Positions 1-8,259 of a stretch of 48,379 bases of DNA are shown one piece after another. The stretch is from an uncultured Candidatus Melainabacteria bacterium (GTDB lineage: Bacteria; Cyanobacteriota; Vampirovibrionia; Gastranaerophilales; Gastranaerophilaceae), in the NCBI GenBank assembly GCA_934675685.1, contig CAKURL010000011.1, positions 1-48,379 on the forward strand. Direction: 5' to 3'. Every line of letters begins with the position of its first letter. Position 1 is the stretch's first letter. The translations under genes were made by a program, and so were the position numbers. The notes beneath the pieces were generated by a model. The model saw only the letters and a list, made by a program, of their open reading frames with translations. It made no database searches and was not told the DNA's origin.

Positions 1-57
1 CAATCGCAAGCTCTCTCGCTCATCGCGAGCTCGCTTTGCTCTGGCTTCGCATCTCTT
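1..57 (-). repeat. Truncated copy (unit 0) of the GATGA-loop structured element
   Basis: A GC-rich patch in an AT-rich background, cut by the window edge. Read on the minus strand it has TGCGAAG followed by a helix GCAAAGC/GCTTGC (one bulge) enclosing CTCGC-GATGA-GCGAG. The same order of TGYGAAG, paired block, GATGA loop and complementary block is seen in the copies near 25.5-26.0, 27.8 and 48 kb, but the stem bases differ. The part 3' of the GATGA helix lies outside the window. Membership in the family is inferred from shared architecture. Confidence 0.5.
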
Positions 58-141
58 TTGAGCGATACAAAAGAAGAAAAAAGGAACCAAAAAGAAGAAA
101 ATATCGCCATGCATTTATCCTTCAATTCAAAATAAACATCT

Positions 142-240
142 GAAAACCTCCAGTGCGGACTCCCAATAAAGCTAATTCTTATTATACATGTTCTCATTTC
201 AAATTACATGTTGGGCGGTCGTCCACCAATGTCGGTTTTC
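142..240. ncRNA. Candidate structured RNA, long interrupted hairpin
   Basis: Nested complementary blocks are visible: GAAAACC (142-148) with GGTTTTC (234-240), GGAC (157-160) with GTCC (221-224), and CCCAA (162-166) with TTGGG (211-215). They enclose an AT-rich apex and are followed by a T-rich run on the plus strand. Such a rod could be a small RNA, but I do not recognise a family (no SRP core, no tmRNA or RNase P signature). The helix is nearly symmetric, so the strand is undecided. Nothing else in positions 58-307 is identifiable. Confidence 0.3.
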
Positions 241-307
241 TTTTGTGATGTTTATTTTTGAATTTTTACTTTTTTCTTTGGCTTTAATTTTTATTTATTT
301 GATTTAA

Positions 308-643
308 TCAGAATAACCCAGGAATAGAAATACCGCCTGTGATAGCTTTCATCTTAGATTCCATTTGAGAATTTGCTTTTGTAGTTGCTTCCTCAAAAGC
401 TTGGTTTATCAAATCTTCAAGCATTTCGATTGTGTCTTCGCTCACTTCGGAAGGGTTTTGAGGGTTGATTGCTTCAGGTTTAATCTTGATTGAGACATAT
501 TTTCCTTGGCCGTTCAATGTTGCTGTGATTGCGCCATTTCCTGAAGTTGTTGTGATTTGTGTTTTTTCAAGCTCGCTTTGTGTTTCTTTGAATTTTTTTT
601 GCATTTTTTGAGCTTGTTGCATTATATTCATCATATTCATCAT
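308..643 (-). CDS. ybaB: YbaB/EbfC family nucleoid-associated protein
   Basis: This is a 111-residue protein of the usual YbaB length. It has a Met/Gln-rich start, a long charged helix (QKMQKKFKETQSELEKTQ), the central GNGAITATLNGQGKYVSIKI strand region and a C-terminal helix ending in ISIPGLF. YbaB proteins are dimeric DNA-binding proteins of the nucleoid, often encoded next to dnaX and recR; neither partner is visible here. The first ATG (643) is preceded by GGAGG at ten bases, which supports this start over the three in-frame ATGs that follow. It is transcribed divergently from the metalloprotease gene, with overlapping promoters. Confidence 0.9.
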   Translation of the reverse strand: MMNMMNIMQQAQKMQKKFKETQSELEKTQITTTSGNGAITATLNGQGKYVSIKIKPEAINPQNPSEVSEDTIEMLEDLINQAFEEATTKANSQMESKMKAITGGISIPGLF

Positions 644-688
644 AATTTTAAGTCCTCCCGAAAAAAGAATAAATCTAGTGTCATTTTT

Positions 689-703
689 ATTATATGCTAT
701 TAT
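689..703. promoter_or_regulatory. Overlapping divergent -10 elements (ybaB / metalloprotease)
   Basis: On the plus strand TG (695-696) and TATTAT (698-703) form an extended -10 that ends eight bases before the ATG at 712. On the minus strand TATAAT lies at 694-689 and points towards ybaB. The two elements share a near-palindromic TATTATATGCTATTATATA patch, so polymerase can probably occupy only one of them at a time. Function is inferred from position and consensus. Confidence 0.5.
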
Positions 704-711
704 ATATTTAT

Positions 712-1500
712 ATGCAAACTATTACATACTTGGACGATTGTTTTAATAAAGATAAGCTCTCTCGCTGGGACGAAAGAGCTATGCCTTTAAAAGTGTATAT
801 TGGAAAATTCAGATGGTACAAGTCTCAAGGCACTAATGACGAATTGAAATACACTCAAATGATAATAGACGCTTTTAATCTTTGGGAAAATTTGACCTCT
901 GGGCTTGTTTCTTTTGAAAGAACAACAAACCTTTATGACTCAAATATAAACATAGACTGGAAAAGAGTGGATAGAAAATCCTTGGGCTCTTGCACTTTTA
1001 ATTTTGACAAATTAGGGAGATACTATAGCGCAGAAGTCTCAATCGGGCTTTCTGATGGCATTATCCACCATCAATACATGGACGAAAACGAAGTTTTCCA
1101 CACAATCCTCCATGAAATAGGTCATAGCGTCGGCCTTGGCCATTCAAAGACAAAAGGAGATATCATGTATGTGCCCCACGAATATGGCACAGTGAACATC
1201 TCAAAAAACGACCTTGAGACTTTAAAATGGCTCTATAGATTTCCTGTGGGAAAATCTGAGCAAGAGATTTTAGCTCAATATTCTTCTTATAAAGCAACAA
1301 GTATTGACGATTTAGTTCAAAAAATAAATCAAGAAGGCTTCAAATCTGACTTTGAAAAAACAAAAGAAGAAATGATTAAAAAAACGCCCGAAAAAGATTT
1401 GTTAAAAGAAAACCAAAACATCGGCGATTTAAAAAAATATCTTTTGCAAATAAATAATTTCAAAATTAATTTTCAGCCAAAATTACATGATAAAAAATAA
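712..1500 (+). CDS. Matrixin-like zinc metalloprotease (metzincin)
   Basis: A predicted 262-residue zinc endopeptidase. The zinc site HEIGHSVGLGHS fits HExxHxxGxxH, and the following GDIMY fits the Met-turn, both diagnostic for metzincins such as matrixins. Upstream, WDERAMPLKVYI resembles the N-terminal strand of matrixin catalytic domains. I see no signal peptide, so the enzyme looks cytoplasmic or is exported by an unusual route, which is odd for this family. About 80 Lys/Glu-rich residues follow the catalytic domain. ATG 712 is chosen because the -10 element ends eight bases upstream; an in-frame start at 694 would overlap that promoter. The natural substrate cannot be read from sequence. 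Confidence 0.8.
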   Translation: MQTITYLDDCFNKDKLSRWDERAMPLKVYIGKFRWYKSQGTNDELKYTQMIIDAFNLWENLTSGLVSFERTTNLYDSNINIDWKRVDRKSLGSCTFNFDKLGRYYSAEVSIGLSDGIIHHQYMDENEVFHTILHEIGHSVGLGHSKTKGDIMYVPHEYGTVNISKNDLETLKWLYRFPVGKSEQEILAQYSSYKATSIDDLVQKINQEGFKSDFEKTKEEMIKKTPEKDLLKENQNIGDLKKYLLQINNFKINFQPKLHDKK

Positions 1501-1516
1501 AAAATATTTATTTTTA

Positions 1517-1525
1517 TGATAAAAT
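1517..1525 (+). promoter_or_regulatory. Extended -10 promoter of pyk
   Basis: TG (1517-1518), one base, then TAAAAT (1520-1525), about 70 bases before the pyk start. It matches the TGnTAWAAT pattern found repeatedly before genes in this window (for example 8233, 16541, 24290, 29806). No convincing -35 is seen. Confidence 0.5.
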
Positions 1526-1597
1526 CTAGGCAATATTGTTAGTTTTTTAATAAAAATTGGGAAAAATTAGAAAAGTAGCAAATTAAAGGATATTTTT

Positions 1598-3028
1598 ATG
1601 AATTCTAAATTTTTAAAGCGCACAAAAATTGTTGCGACGGTTGGTCCTGCCGTAGATACAAAAGAAAAATTGGAAGCTTTAATCGATAGAGGCGCGAACG
1701 TTTTTCGTCTAAATACTTCCCACGGGACAAAAGAATATCACCTTGATGTGATTAAAAAAATCAGAGAAATTTGCAAAGAAAAAGGCGCTTATTGCGCGAT
1801 TATGGTTGACCTTCAAGGCCCAAAAATCAGAGTTGGAAATTTAAAAGAAGAGCTTTCTTTAAAAAATGGCGATAAAGTAATCTTTGCAAATGGCGATTTT
1901 GATGGCACAGAAATTATTCCAGTCGATTATAAAGGGATTTGTGCCGACATAAAAGAAGGGGCAAAAATTCTTTTAGATGATGGTAAAATTCAAGCTGTGG
2001 CAGATAAAATCAAAGATAATAAAGTCTATGCCACAATCACAAACGGCGGAATTTTAAAATCAAGAAAAGGTTTAAATATCCCAGGGGCAACAAACAGCCT
2101 TGAAGCAGTGACTAAAAAAGACATAGAATTTATAAAGTTCGCTCTTGAAAACGAAGCGGACTACATTGCTTTGTCTTTTGTTCGCCAAAAAGAAGATGTT
2201 TTATTGGCAAAAAAATACATAAATGACCTAGGGGGTACAATTCCTGTGATTTCAAAGCTTGAAAAACCTCAAGCGATTGAAAATTTAAAAAGCATTATTT
2301 CTGTTTCTGACGCAATAATGGTGGCAAGAGGAGACTTAGGGATAGAGCTTTCTGCGGTCGATGTTCCAATTTGTCAAAAGAAAATCATCGAAGAATGCAA
2401 TAAACAAAAAAAACCGGTAATCGTAGCGACACAAATGTTGGAATCCATGATAGAAGAGCCAATCCCCACAAGGGCAGAAAGCTCTGATGTCGCAAATGCG
2501 ATTTTAGACGGGGCAGACGCCGTTATGCTTTCGGGCGAAACTTCTGTGGGCAAATTCGCGCTAGAAGCCGTAGAAACCATGGCAAAAATCGCGCACACTG
2601 TTGAAAGCAGCGGTTTTTATTCTTTCGATAATGACTTTGAAATCTCAGAAGAATTTGCCCTAACTCGCCAAGCGGTTGTTTTTGGGGCAGATAAAATGCT
2701 CAAATACGTGAACGCAAAAGCGATTTTGAGCTTTTCTCATTTTGGTTATTCAACTCGTTTGATGTCAAAATTAAAGCCTTCAGCTCCGATTATCATGATT
2801 TCAGATAAAGAAGAAACTTGTTTCAAGAGTGCTTTGATGTGGGGCGTTTTTGGATATCATAAAAACTGGGACGAAGTCTTAGGGGCAGATTTGCTTTATA
2901 AAATAGATAATTTCCTAATAAACGAAGTGGGGCTTAAAGAAAATGATTATGTAATCATCACAGGCTCCGCTCCAAAATTGATTTCAGGAAGAACAAACTT
3001 CGTAAGAGTGCATAAAATAGGGACATAG
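1598..3028 (+). CDS. pyk: Pyruvate kinase
   Basis: Converts phosphoenolpyruvate and ADP to pyruvate and ATP, the last step of glycolysis, in the cytosol. At 476 residues it has the normal length of the short bacterial form without an extra C-terminal PEP-utiliser domain. Visible motifs are RLNTSHG near the N-terminus, the substrate-binding VISKLEKPQAIENL, MVARGDLGIEL, and the signature QMLESMIEEPIPTRAESSDV followed by DGADAVMLSGETSVGKFA. The C-terminal domain ends in a degraded allosteric-site region. AAAGGA lies about ten bases before the ATG. It is followed after 32 bases by dprA, which has its own promoter. Confidence is high because all catalytic blocks are intact. Confidence 0.97.
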   Translation: MNSKFLKRTKIVATVGPAVDTKEKLEALIDRGANVFRLNTSHGTKEYHLDVIKKIREICKEKGAYCAIMVDLQGPKIRVGNLKEELSLKNGDKVIFANGDFDGTEIIPVDYKGICADIKEGAKILLDDGKIQAVADKIKDNKVYATITNGGILKSRKGLNIPGATNSLEAVTKKDIEFIKFALENEADYIALSFVRQKEDVLLAKKYINDLGGTIPVISKLEKPQAIENLKSIISVSDAIMVARGDLGIELSAVDVPICQKKIIEECNKQKKPVIVATQMLESMIEEPIPTRAESSDVANAILDGADAVMLSGETSVGKFALEAVETMAKIAHTVESSGFYSFDNDFEISEEFALTRQAVVFGADKMLKYVNAKAILSFSHFGYSTRLMSKLKPSAPIIMISDKEETCFKSALMWGVFGYHKNWDEVLGADLLYKIDNFLINEVGLKENDYVIITGSAPKLISGRTNFVRVHKIGT

Positions 3029-3041
3029 TTTTACTATGCCC
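3020..3041 (+). terminator. Hairpin at the pyk stop codon
   Basis: GGG-A-CATAG (3020-3028, containing the TAG stop) pairs with CTATG-CCC (3034-3041) around a TTTTA loop. There is no proper T-tract after it, so it may slow rather than terminate polymerase. It lies directly against the dprA -10 element. Confidence 0.35.
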
Positions 3042-3045
3042 CTTA

Positions 3046-3054
3046 TGCTACAAT
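3046..3054 (+). promoter_or_regulatory. Extended -10 of dprA, leaderless arrangement
   Basis: TG (3046-3047), C, TACAAT (3049-3054), then six bases to the ATG at 3061. A start of transcription at the usual distance would fall on or next to the A of ATG. No Shine-Dalgarno sequence is present. Confidence 0.55.
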
Positions 3055-3060
3055 TGTTCC

Positions 3061-4218
3061 ATGGCAAAAGAAAAAATAAACCAACTAAAAATAGAATTGG
3101 ATTTGAAATTGGATAAAAAAGAAGAAAATCTCAAATATTATGTCGCTTTTAGCAACATGCTAAACACAAGTCCTTTGTTCAAAAGCAGGCTTTTTGAGTA
3201 TTTCGATTTTAACCCAAAAAGGGCATATTTGGCTTCAAGAGAAGAAATCTCAAATATGTGCGAATTTTATGAAATCCCGATGTCGCAAGACTTTTTTCGC
3301 CAAAGAGAAAAATTAGACATTGAAGAATGTTATAAAAATGCTTTTTTAGATAAAAACATAAAAATTCTAACTTATGAGGACGAAAAATACCCTAAACTTT
3401 TAAGAGAAATTCCAGATTTTCCTTTGGCTTTATATTACAAAGGAAATCTTGATTTAATTGATGATGAATCCAATCTTGCCGTTGTGGGTTCAAGAAAAGC
3501 AACTCAAGAAGCAAAAAACGCCCTAAACAACATCATCAGAGGTTTTAAAGGGACAAATTTGACAATTGTTTCTGGCCTTGCTTATGGAATTGACGCGCAA
3601 GCGCACCAAAGCGCCATAAACTACGACCTCAAGACAATAGGTGTCATCGGTTGCGGTCTTGATATAATTTATCCTACTCAAAACAAAAAGCTTTATGAAG
3701 ACATCATTTCTTCTTTTGGGCTTGTGATGAGCGAATATCCCCAAGGAACACAGCCAATGCCAAGGAATTTCCCTCAAAGAAACAGGATAGTGGTTGGCAT
3801 GTCTAAAGGGACTTTAGTCGTCGAAGCAAGGCTCAAATCTGGTGCTATGATAAGCGCAAATTTGACTTTGGACTATAATAGAGAGCTTATGTGCATGCCA
3901 GGGAACCTCATGAACCCAAACACAGAAGGGATTTATCATTTAATCAAAAATGGCGCTTCTATGGTTGTGGATTCAAAAGACATTCTAAGCGCGCTTGGTT
4001 GGGAGATTAATTTAGAAGAAGATTTGAACCCAGAATTTGAGCTGGACGAAAATCAAAAAATTGTTTATGATATTATTTCTTATGAAGCCAAAAATTTCGA
4101 TGAAATTATGGCAGAAATTGAAGAAATTGACGTCTCGAGTGTCATGGTGACCTTGACAGAGTTAGAATTACAAGGTTTAATTAAACAAACAAATAACAAA
4201 TATTATAGATGTAAGTAG
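3061..4218 (+). CDS. dprA: DNA-processing protein DprA
   Basis: DprA binds incoming single-stranded DNA and loads RecA during natural transformation. The 385-residue protein has an N-terminal helical domain (about 1-100), then a Rossmann domain with AVVGSRKAT, VSGLAYGIDAQAHQSA, a YPTQNKKL segment and SEYPQGTQP, then FPQRNRIVVGMSKGTLVVEA and SGAMISA. The last 70 residues form a winged-helix-like domain common in DprA. comEC at the other end of this window encodes the matching DNA-uptake channel, so competence is plausible. The start at 3061 is supported by the promoter spacing. topA follows after 12 bases, as in many bacteria. Confidence 0.95.
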   Translation: MAKEKINQLKIELDLKLDKKEENLKYYVAFSNMLNTSPLFKSRLFEYFDFNPKRAYLASREEISNMCEFYEIPMSQDFFRQREKLDIEECYKNAFLDKNIKILTYEDEKYPKLLREIPDFPLALYYKGNLDLIDDESNLAVVGSRKATQEAKNALNNIIRGFKGTNLTIVSGLAYGIDAQAHQSAINYDLKTIGVIGCGLDIIYPTQNKKLYEDIISSFGLVMSEYPQGTQPMPRNFPQRNRIVVGMSKGTLVVEARLKSGAMISANLTLDYNRELMCMPGNLMNPNTEGIYHLIKNGASMVVDSKDILSALGWEINLEEDLNPEFELDENQKIVYDIISYEAKNFDEIMAEIEEIDVSSVMVTLTELELQGLIKQTNNKYYRCK

Positions 4219-4230
4219 GTTTTTTAATAA

Positions 4231-6507
4231 ATGGCGACTAAAACAAAAAAGGAAAATACGGGAAAAACGCTCGTAATAGTGGAATCTCCGGCAAAATCAA
4301 AGACAATCTCAAAAATCTTGGGTCCAAATTATATTATCCAAGCTTCCATGGGTCATGTGCGCGATTTGGCGTCTAAAGGTTTGGGGTTTGATATAGAAAA
4401 CAATTTCAAACCAACTTTTGAGATTATTCCTGAAAAGAAAAAAGTCGTGACAGAATTAAATAAACTCGCAAAAACGGTTGATAAAATCTATCTCGCATCG
4501 GACCCTGACCGCGAAGGAGAGGCTATCGCGTGGCACGTTAGAGAATGCCTTAAATTTCCGCAAGACAAAATCTATAGGATTGTTTTTAACGAAATTACGC
4601 CCCACGCAATCAAAGAAGCGGTTGCAAACGAACATGAAATCGACATGTTGAAAGTTGAAGCGCAAAAAACAAGGCAAATTTTAGACAAGCTCGTAGGTTT
4701 TAAAATCAGCCCGATTTTATGGGAAAAAATGAAAAACTATAAGCTCTCGGCCGGCCGCGTGCAATCTGTTGCTCTTAAAATCATTTGCGAAAGAGAAGAC
4801 GAAATCGAGGCTTTTGTTCCAAAAGAATATTGGTCAATCGACGCATATTTAAACAAAAAAGACCAAAAAGACTTCGTTTTTAGCGCGGAGTTGTCTCGCA
4901 TTTTGAAAAATGGAAAAGACGAAAAACTGGAGCTCCATTCAAAAGAAGAAGTGGAAGAAGTCTTAAAAGCCTTAGAAAATGCGAAATTTGAAGTTTCAAA
5001 AATTAGCCCGAGAGACACTCAAAGAAAGCCTCAAGCGCCTTTTATCACATCAACTTTGCAAAGGGAAGCAAGTTCAAAATTAGGCTATGGCGTTTCAAAA
5101 ACTATGCAAGTAGCGCAAAAGCTTTATGAAGGTATAGACCTAGGCGATGGCTCTGTGGGGCTTATAACATACATGAGAACGGATTCTACCCGTATTTCAG
5201 ACGACGCGCAAGCGGCAGCAAAAGACTACATCACTCAAAACTTTGGAGAAGAATATTATCCAAAAACTCCAAATATTTATGCAAAGAAAAAACAAAACAC
5301 GCAAGACGCCCATGAAGCAATCCGCCCTTCTTATGTGGACAAAACCCCAGAAAGCATTAAAAAATATTTAACTTCTGAACAATATAAGCTCTATAAATTA
5401 ATCTGGGATAGATTCATGGCTTCTCAAATGTCAAATGCGAAGGTAAAAAACCTCACAGTTGACGTTTTAGCAGACAAATATATCTTCAAAATGGGCTCTT
5501 CCAAGATTGTTTTTGATGGTTTTACGAAAATTTATGCCGACACAGACGACGTCGTGGCTAAAAAATTCCCAGATTTAAAAGAAGGCGATGTTTTAGAATT
5601 AAACAAATTAGACCCAGAACAACACTTCACTCAACCGCCTTCAAGATATTCTGAAGCAAGCTTAGTTAAGCAATTAGAAGAATATGGAATAGGAAGACCT
5701 TCCACTTATGCTCCTATCATCACAAAAATTCAACAAAGAAATTATGTTGAAAAAATAGATAATAAAGCCTTAAAACCTACTCCTTTGGGAAGAGTAATTT
5801 GCAAACAATTGTGCGAATATTTCACACAAATTATGGACTATAAATTCACAGCTTCCATGGAAGCTGGGCTCGATGACATCGCAGAGGATAAAAAAAATAG
5901 CATAGAATATCTTAATTCTTTCTGGGGGCCTTTTTCTGAAACTTTAGATAAAGCAAAGAAAAACATGACTCGCTCGGACGAAAAAACAGATAAAGTTTGT
6001 CCAAATTGCGGAAAACCGATGGTCGTAAAGCTTTCAAGATATGGAAAGCAATTTTTGGCATGTTCCGGCTATCCTGAATGCAAAACAGCACTCCCATTAG
6101 ACGGTGAACAGGTTGAAATTCCAAAGGACGAACCTACAGACAAAAAATGCGAAAAATGCGGGGGCGATATGGTAATTAAAACAGGCCCTTATGGAAAATA
6201 TTATCAATGTTTGAATGATAAATGCAAAAAGCGCTTTTCGATTGTGGAATCTTCTGGGGTCAAGTGTCCAAAATGCCAAGAAGAAGGCCGAGACGGCGAA
6301 TTAGTTAAAAGAAAATCTCGCTACGGAACGTTTTTCTGGGGTTGTTCTAAATATCCTGATTGCTCTTTTGCCCTTTGGGCAGAGCCAAACGGCGGAGAAA
6401 AATGCCCCGAATGCGGAAGCTTACTTGTGAAAAAATATCTAAAGCGCGGAAATAAAATCGCTTGTTCGAACAAAAATTGTAAATATTCAAGAGACATGGA
6501 AGAATAA
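4231..6507 (+). CDS. topA: DNA topoisomerase I
   Basis: Type IA topoisomerase that relaxes negative supercoils. At 758 residues it is in the normal range. The TOPRIM domain is seen as LVIVESPAKSKTISKILG and LASDPDREGEAIAWH. The catalytic tyrosine lies in GLITYMRTDSTR, about residue 315. The C-terminus carries four Cys4 zinc ribbons, beginning CPNCGKPM, CEKCGGDM, CPKCQEEGR and CPECGSLL, which contact the passing strand. The ATG is at 4231, 12 bases after dprA, so the two are probably co-transcribed. aroE begins one base after its stop. Everything expected for a functional enzyme is present. Confidence 0.97.
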   Translation: MATKTKKENTGKTLVIVESPAKSKTISKILGPNYIIQASMGHVRDLASKGLGFDIENNFKPTFEIIPEKKKVVTELNKLAKTVDKIYLASDPDREGEAIAWHVRECLKFPQDKIYRIVFNEITPHAIKEAVANEHEIDMLKVEAQKTRQILDKLVGFKISPILWEKMKNYKLSAGRVQSVALKIICEREDEIEAFVPKEYWSIDAYLNKKDQKDFVFSAELSRILKNGKDEKLELHSKEEVEEVLKALENAKFEVSKISPRDTQRKPQAPFITSTLQREASSKLGYGVSKTMQVAQKLYEGIDLGDGSVGLITYMRTDSTRISDDAQAAAKDYITQNFGEEYYPKTPNIYAKKKQNTQDAHEAIRPSYVDKTPESIKKYLTSEQYKLYKLIWDRFMASQMSNAKVKNLTVDVLADKYIFKMGSSKIVFDGFTKIYADTDDVVAKKFPDLKEGDVLELNKLDPEQHFTQPPSRYSEASLVKQLEEYGIGRPSTYAPIITKIQQRNYVEKIDNKALKPTPLGRVICKQLCEYFTQIMDYKFTASMEAGLDDIAEDKKNSIEYLNSFWGPFSETLDKAKKNMTRSDEKTDKVCPNCGKPMVVKLSRYGKQFLACSGYPECKTALPLDGEQVEIPKDEPTDKKCEKCGGDMVIKTGPYGKYYQCLNDKCKKRFSIVESSGVKCPKCQEEGRDGELVKRKSRYGTFFWGCSKYPDCSFALWAEPNGGEKCPECGSLLVKKYLKRGNKIACSNKNCKYSRDMEE

Positions 6508-6508
6508 G

Positions 6509-7378
6509 ATGACAAACAAAACGGCAAAATATAAACTTGGTTTAATAGGCTATCCTTTAGGGCACAGCTTGAGCCCTGTTTTATATAACACAGCTTTTAA
6601 GCAATTTGGGCTTGATGGCAGCTATGAACTTTTGCCCACAGAAAGCGAAGATTTAATCAACAGAATAAAGCAATTAAGAAGAGAAAAATATTTTGGCTTT
6701 AATGTCACAATTCCGCACAAAGTGCCCACTACTTTGTTTTTGGCAAAATATGACGAATATATAAATATGGTGGGTGCCGTAAACACAGTAAAAATCGAAG
6801 AAGATTCCTCTTTGACGGGCTACAACACAGACGTTATGGGCTTTTATCGCCCAATAGAACACGTAAACTTAAAAGGCGCAAAAGCGGCAGTCTTGGGCAC
6901 GGGTGGCGCAAGCCGCGCGGTTGTTTGCGGGCTTCATAAAGCAGGTGTTAAAAAAATAGATTTTTATACTCGAAACGTGATAAATTCACACGATTTCGTG
7001 GAATTAATAAGACAGAAGTTTCCTCAAATTGAAATTAAAGCAATACAAACATCTTTGATGAATTCTTTGGAAGATGTCGACATTTTGGTAAACACAACAC
7101 CTGTTGGCATGAAAAATTTCGAAGAAAATTCCTCGCCAGTCTCAGATGAAGCAATGGACAGCTTGTCAAACAACTCTATAGTTTATGACATCATTTACAA
7201 TCCGCTAAGGACAGCTCTGATTTCAAAGGCAATCAAAAGAAACATAAATTACATCTCAGGTCTCGATATGTTAGTCGCGCAAGCGTGCTATGCATTCGAG
7301 ATTTGGACGGGTCTTGCTCCCGATTTTAATCTTTTGAAAAATGCTGCGCTTGAAGAAATTATTATTAAGGAATGTTAA
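6509..7378 (+). CDS. aroE: Shikimate 5-dehydrogenase
   Basis: NADPH-dependent reduction of 3-dehydroshikimate to shikimate in aromatic amino acid synthesis. The 289-residue protein has the substrate-binding GYPLGHSLSP, FNVTIPHK with the catalytic Lys, MVGAVNTV, the dinucleotide loop LGTGGASRAV, and VNTTPVGM and DIIYNPL. The stop of topA and this ATG are separated by one base, indicating translational coupling. The association with topA is unusual functionally and probably reflects operon packing. The C-terminal GLDMLVAQACYAFEIWTG is typical of AroE. Confidence 0.96.
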   Translation: MTNKTAKYKLGLIGYPLGHSLSPVLYNTAFKQFGLDGSYELLPTESEDLINRIKQLRREKYFGFNVTIPHKVPTTLFLAKYDEYINMVGAVNTVKIEEDSSLTGYNTDVMGFYRPIEHVNLKGAKAAVLGTGGASRAVVCGLHKAGVKKIDFYTRNVINSHDFVELIRQKFPQIEIKAIQTSLMNSLEDVDILVNTTPVGMKNFEENSSPVSDEAMDSLSNNSIVYDIIYNPLRTALISKAIKRNINYISGLDMLVAQACYAFEIWTGLAPDFNLLKNAALEEIIIKEC

Positions 7379-7489
7379 AATATATCAACGATATGTATGA
7401 TATTTCGTAGCATTCTAGACAAGACAGAATATTTCATGTATGCTAAGGACATAGTATGGTATTGATACCAAGAGTTTATAGATAGTAAG

Positions 7490-8164
7490 ATGAATAGTAG
7501 CAAAGTTTACAAAACACATAAGGCCTTTACTTTGGCAGAAGCGTTGATTACCTTGGTAATCATCGGTGTCATTGCGGCCTTAACAATCCCCGCAATTTTG
7601 GTCAACACAGAGCAGCATGAATATAAATCTGCATTGAAAAAAGCTTTGTCAGCGTTAAACCAAGCAATTGAAATGAATATTGCCCTTGAAGGATATGGTC
7701 CTTTGGAAGTTACAATTCCGATGACCCAAGCAGACGCAGGAAACACAGAAGATAGCTTGTTCCAATTCTTCAAAAACAGAATGAACGTTATTTCCACTTC
7801 TCGTGAATATGATATGGGCGGAACAGCAAACTGGGCGTTTTTCACAGCTGACGGTATGAGATATGAATTCCCGGGAACACCAACAGCAACTGGCGGCACC
7901 TTTTCAGGAGGAAACATTAAATGTGCGACTGCTGGCGGTAATATCCAAGACGACGACGGTAATAACTATAGCACACCTTGCTTAATCATCGTTGACGTAA
8001 ATGGACAAAGAAGACCAAACCCAAGAAAATCAGTTAAACAATATAAAACACCTTCTGCAACTGGTAGATCAAAAATCCTAGACGTATTTCCTATTGTCGT
8101 AACAGATAAAAACGCTTATCCTTATGGCGTCGTTGCTCAAAGAGCGATGTTCCAACACGACTAG
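7490..8164 (+). CDS. Type IV prepilin-like / type II secretion pseudopilin protein
   Basis: A 224-residue protein with a class III (prepilin) signal. A short basic leader (MNSSKVYKTHKA) is followed by FTLAEALITLVIIGVIAALT, with the Glu at position five after the likely A-F cleavage. The rest is a soluble domain rich in Gly, Asn and Thr with a Cys pair (IKCATAGG and STPCLIIVDVNGQ) and the D(V)NGxxxPN-like segment common in pilin-like proteins of this type. It stands alone between aroE and a strong terminator, with no assembly ATPase, platform or prepilin peptidase nearby. Its cargo or role (adhesion, uptake, secretion) cannot be told. No lectin-type variable domain typical of DGR targets is seen at its end. 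Confidence 0.85.
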   Translation: MNSSKVYKTHKAFTLAEALITLVIIGVIAALTIPAILVNTEQHEYKSALKKALSALNQAIEMNIALEGYGPLEVTIPMTQADAGNTEDSLFQFFKNRMNVISTSREYDMGGTANWAFFTADGMRYEFPGTPTATGGTFSGGNIKCATAGGNIQDDDGNNYSTPCLIIVDVNGQRRPNPRKSVKQYKTPSATGRSKILDVFPIVVTDKNAYPYGVVAQRAMFQHD

Positions 8165-8195
8165 AGAGAGCTTGAAGGTTTAAAAAGAGCTTAAA

Positions 8196-8227
8196 ATGGA
8201 GTTAAGATTATCTTAGCTCCATTTTTT
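8196..8227 (+). terminator. Strong intrinsic terminator after the prepilin gene
   Basis: A twelve-pair stem (8196-8207 with 8211-8222; one G-T pair) with a TTA loop followed by six T. The nitroreductase promoter starts directly after it. Confidence 0.85.
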
Positions 8228-8232
8228 AAATA

Positions 8233-8241
8233 TGCTATAAT
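8233..8241 (+). promoter_or_regulatory. Extended -10 promoter of the nitroreductase gene
   Basis: TG-C-TATAAT, a perfect -10 hexamer with the extended TG. A GGAG ribosome-binding site at 8251-8254 precedes the ATG at 8260, so this gene has a short conventional leader. Confidence 0.65.
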
Positions 8242-8259
8242 AATCAAAAAGGAGAATAT

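Noticed and set aside
7490..8164. The prepilin-like protein as the DGR target gene
   Set aside because: Prepilin-like DGR targets exist, but its C-terminus lacks a lectin-like variable region and I see no second copy of its 3' end in the window. It is also more than 23 kb from the RT.
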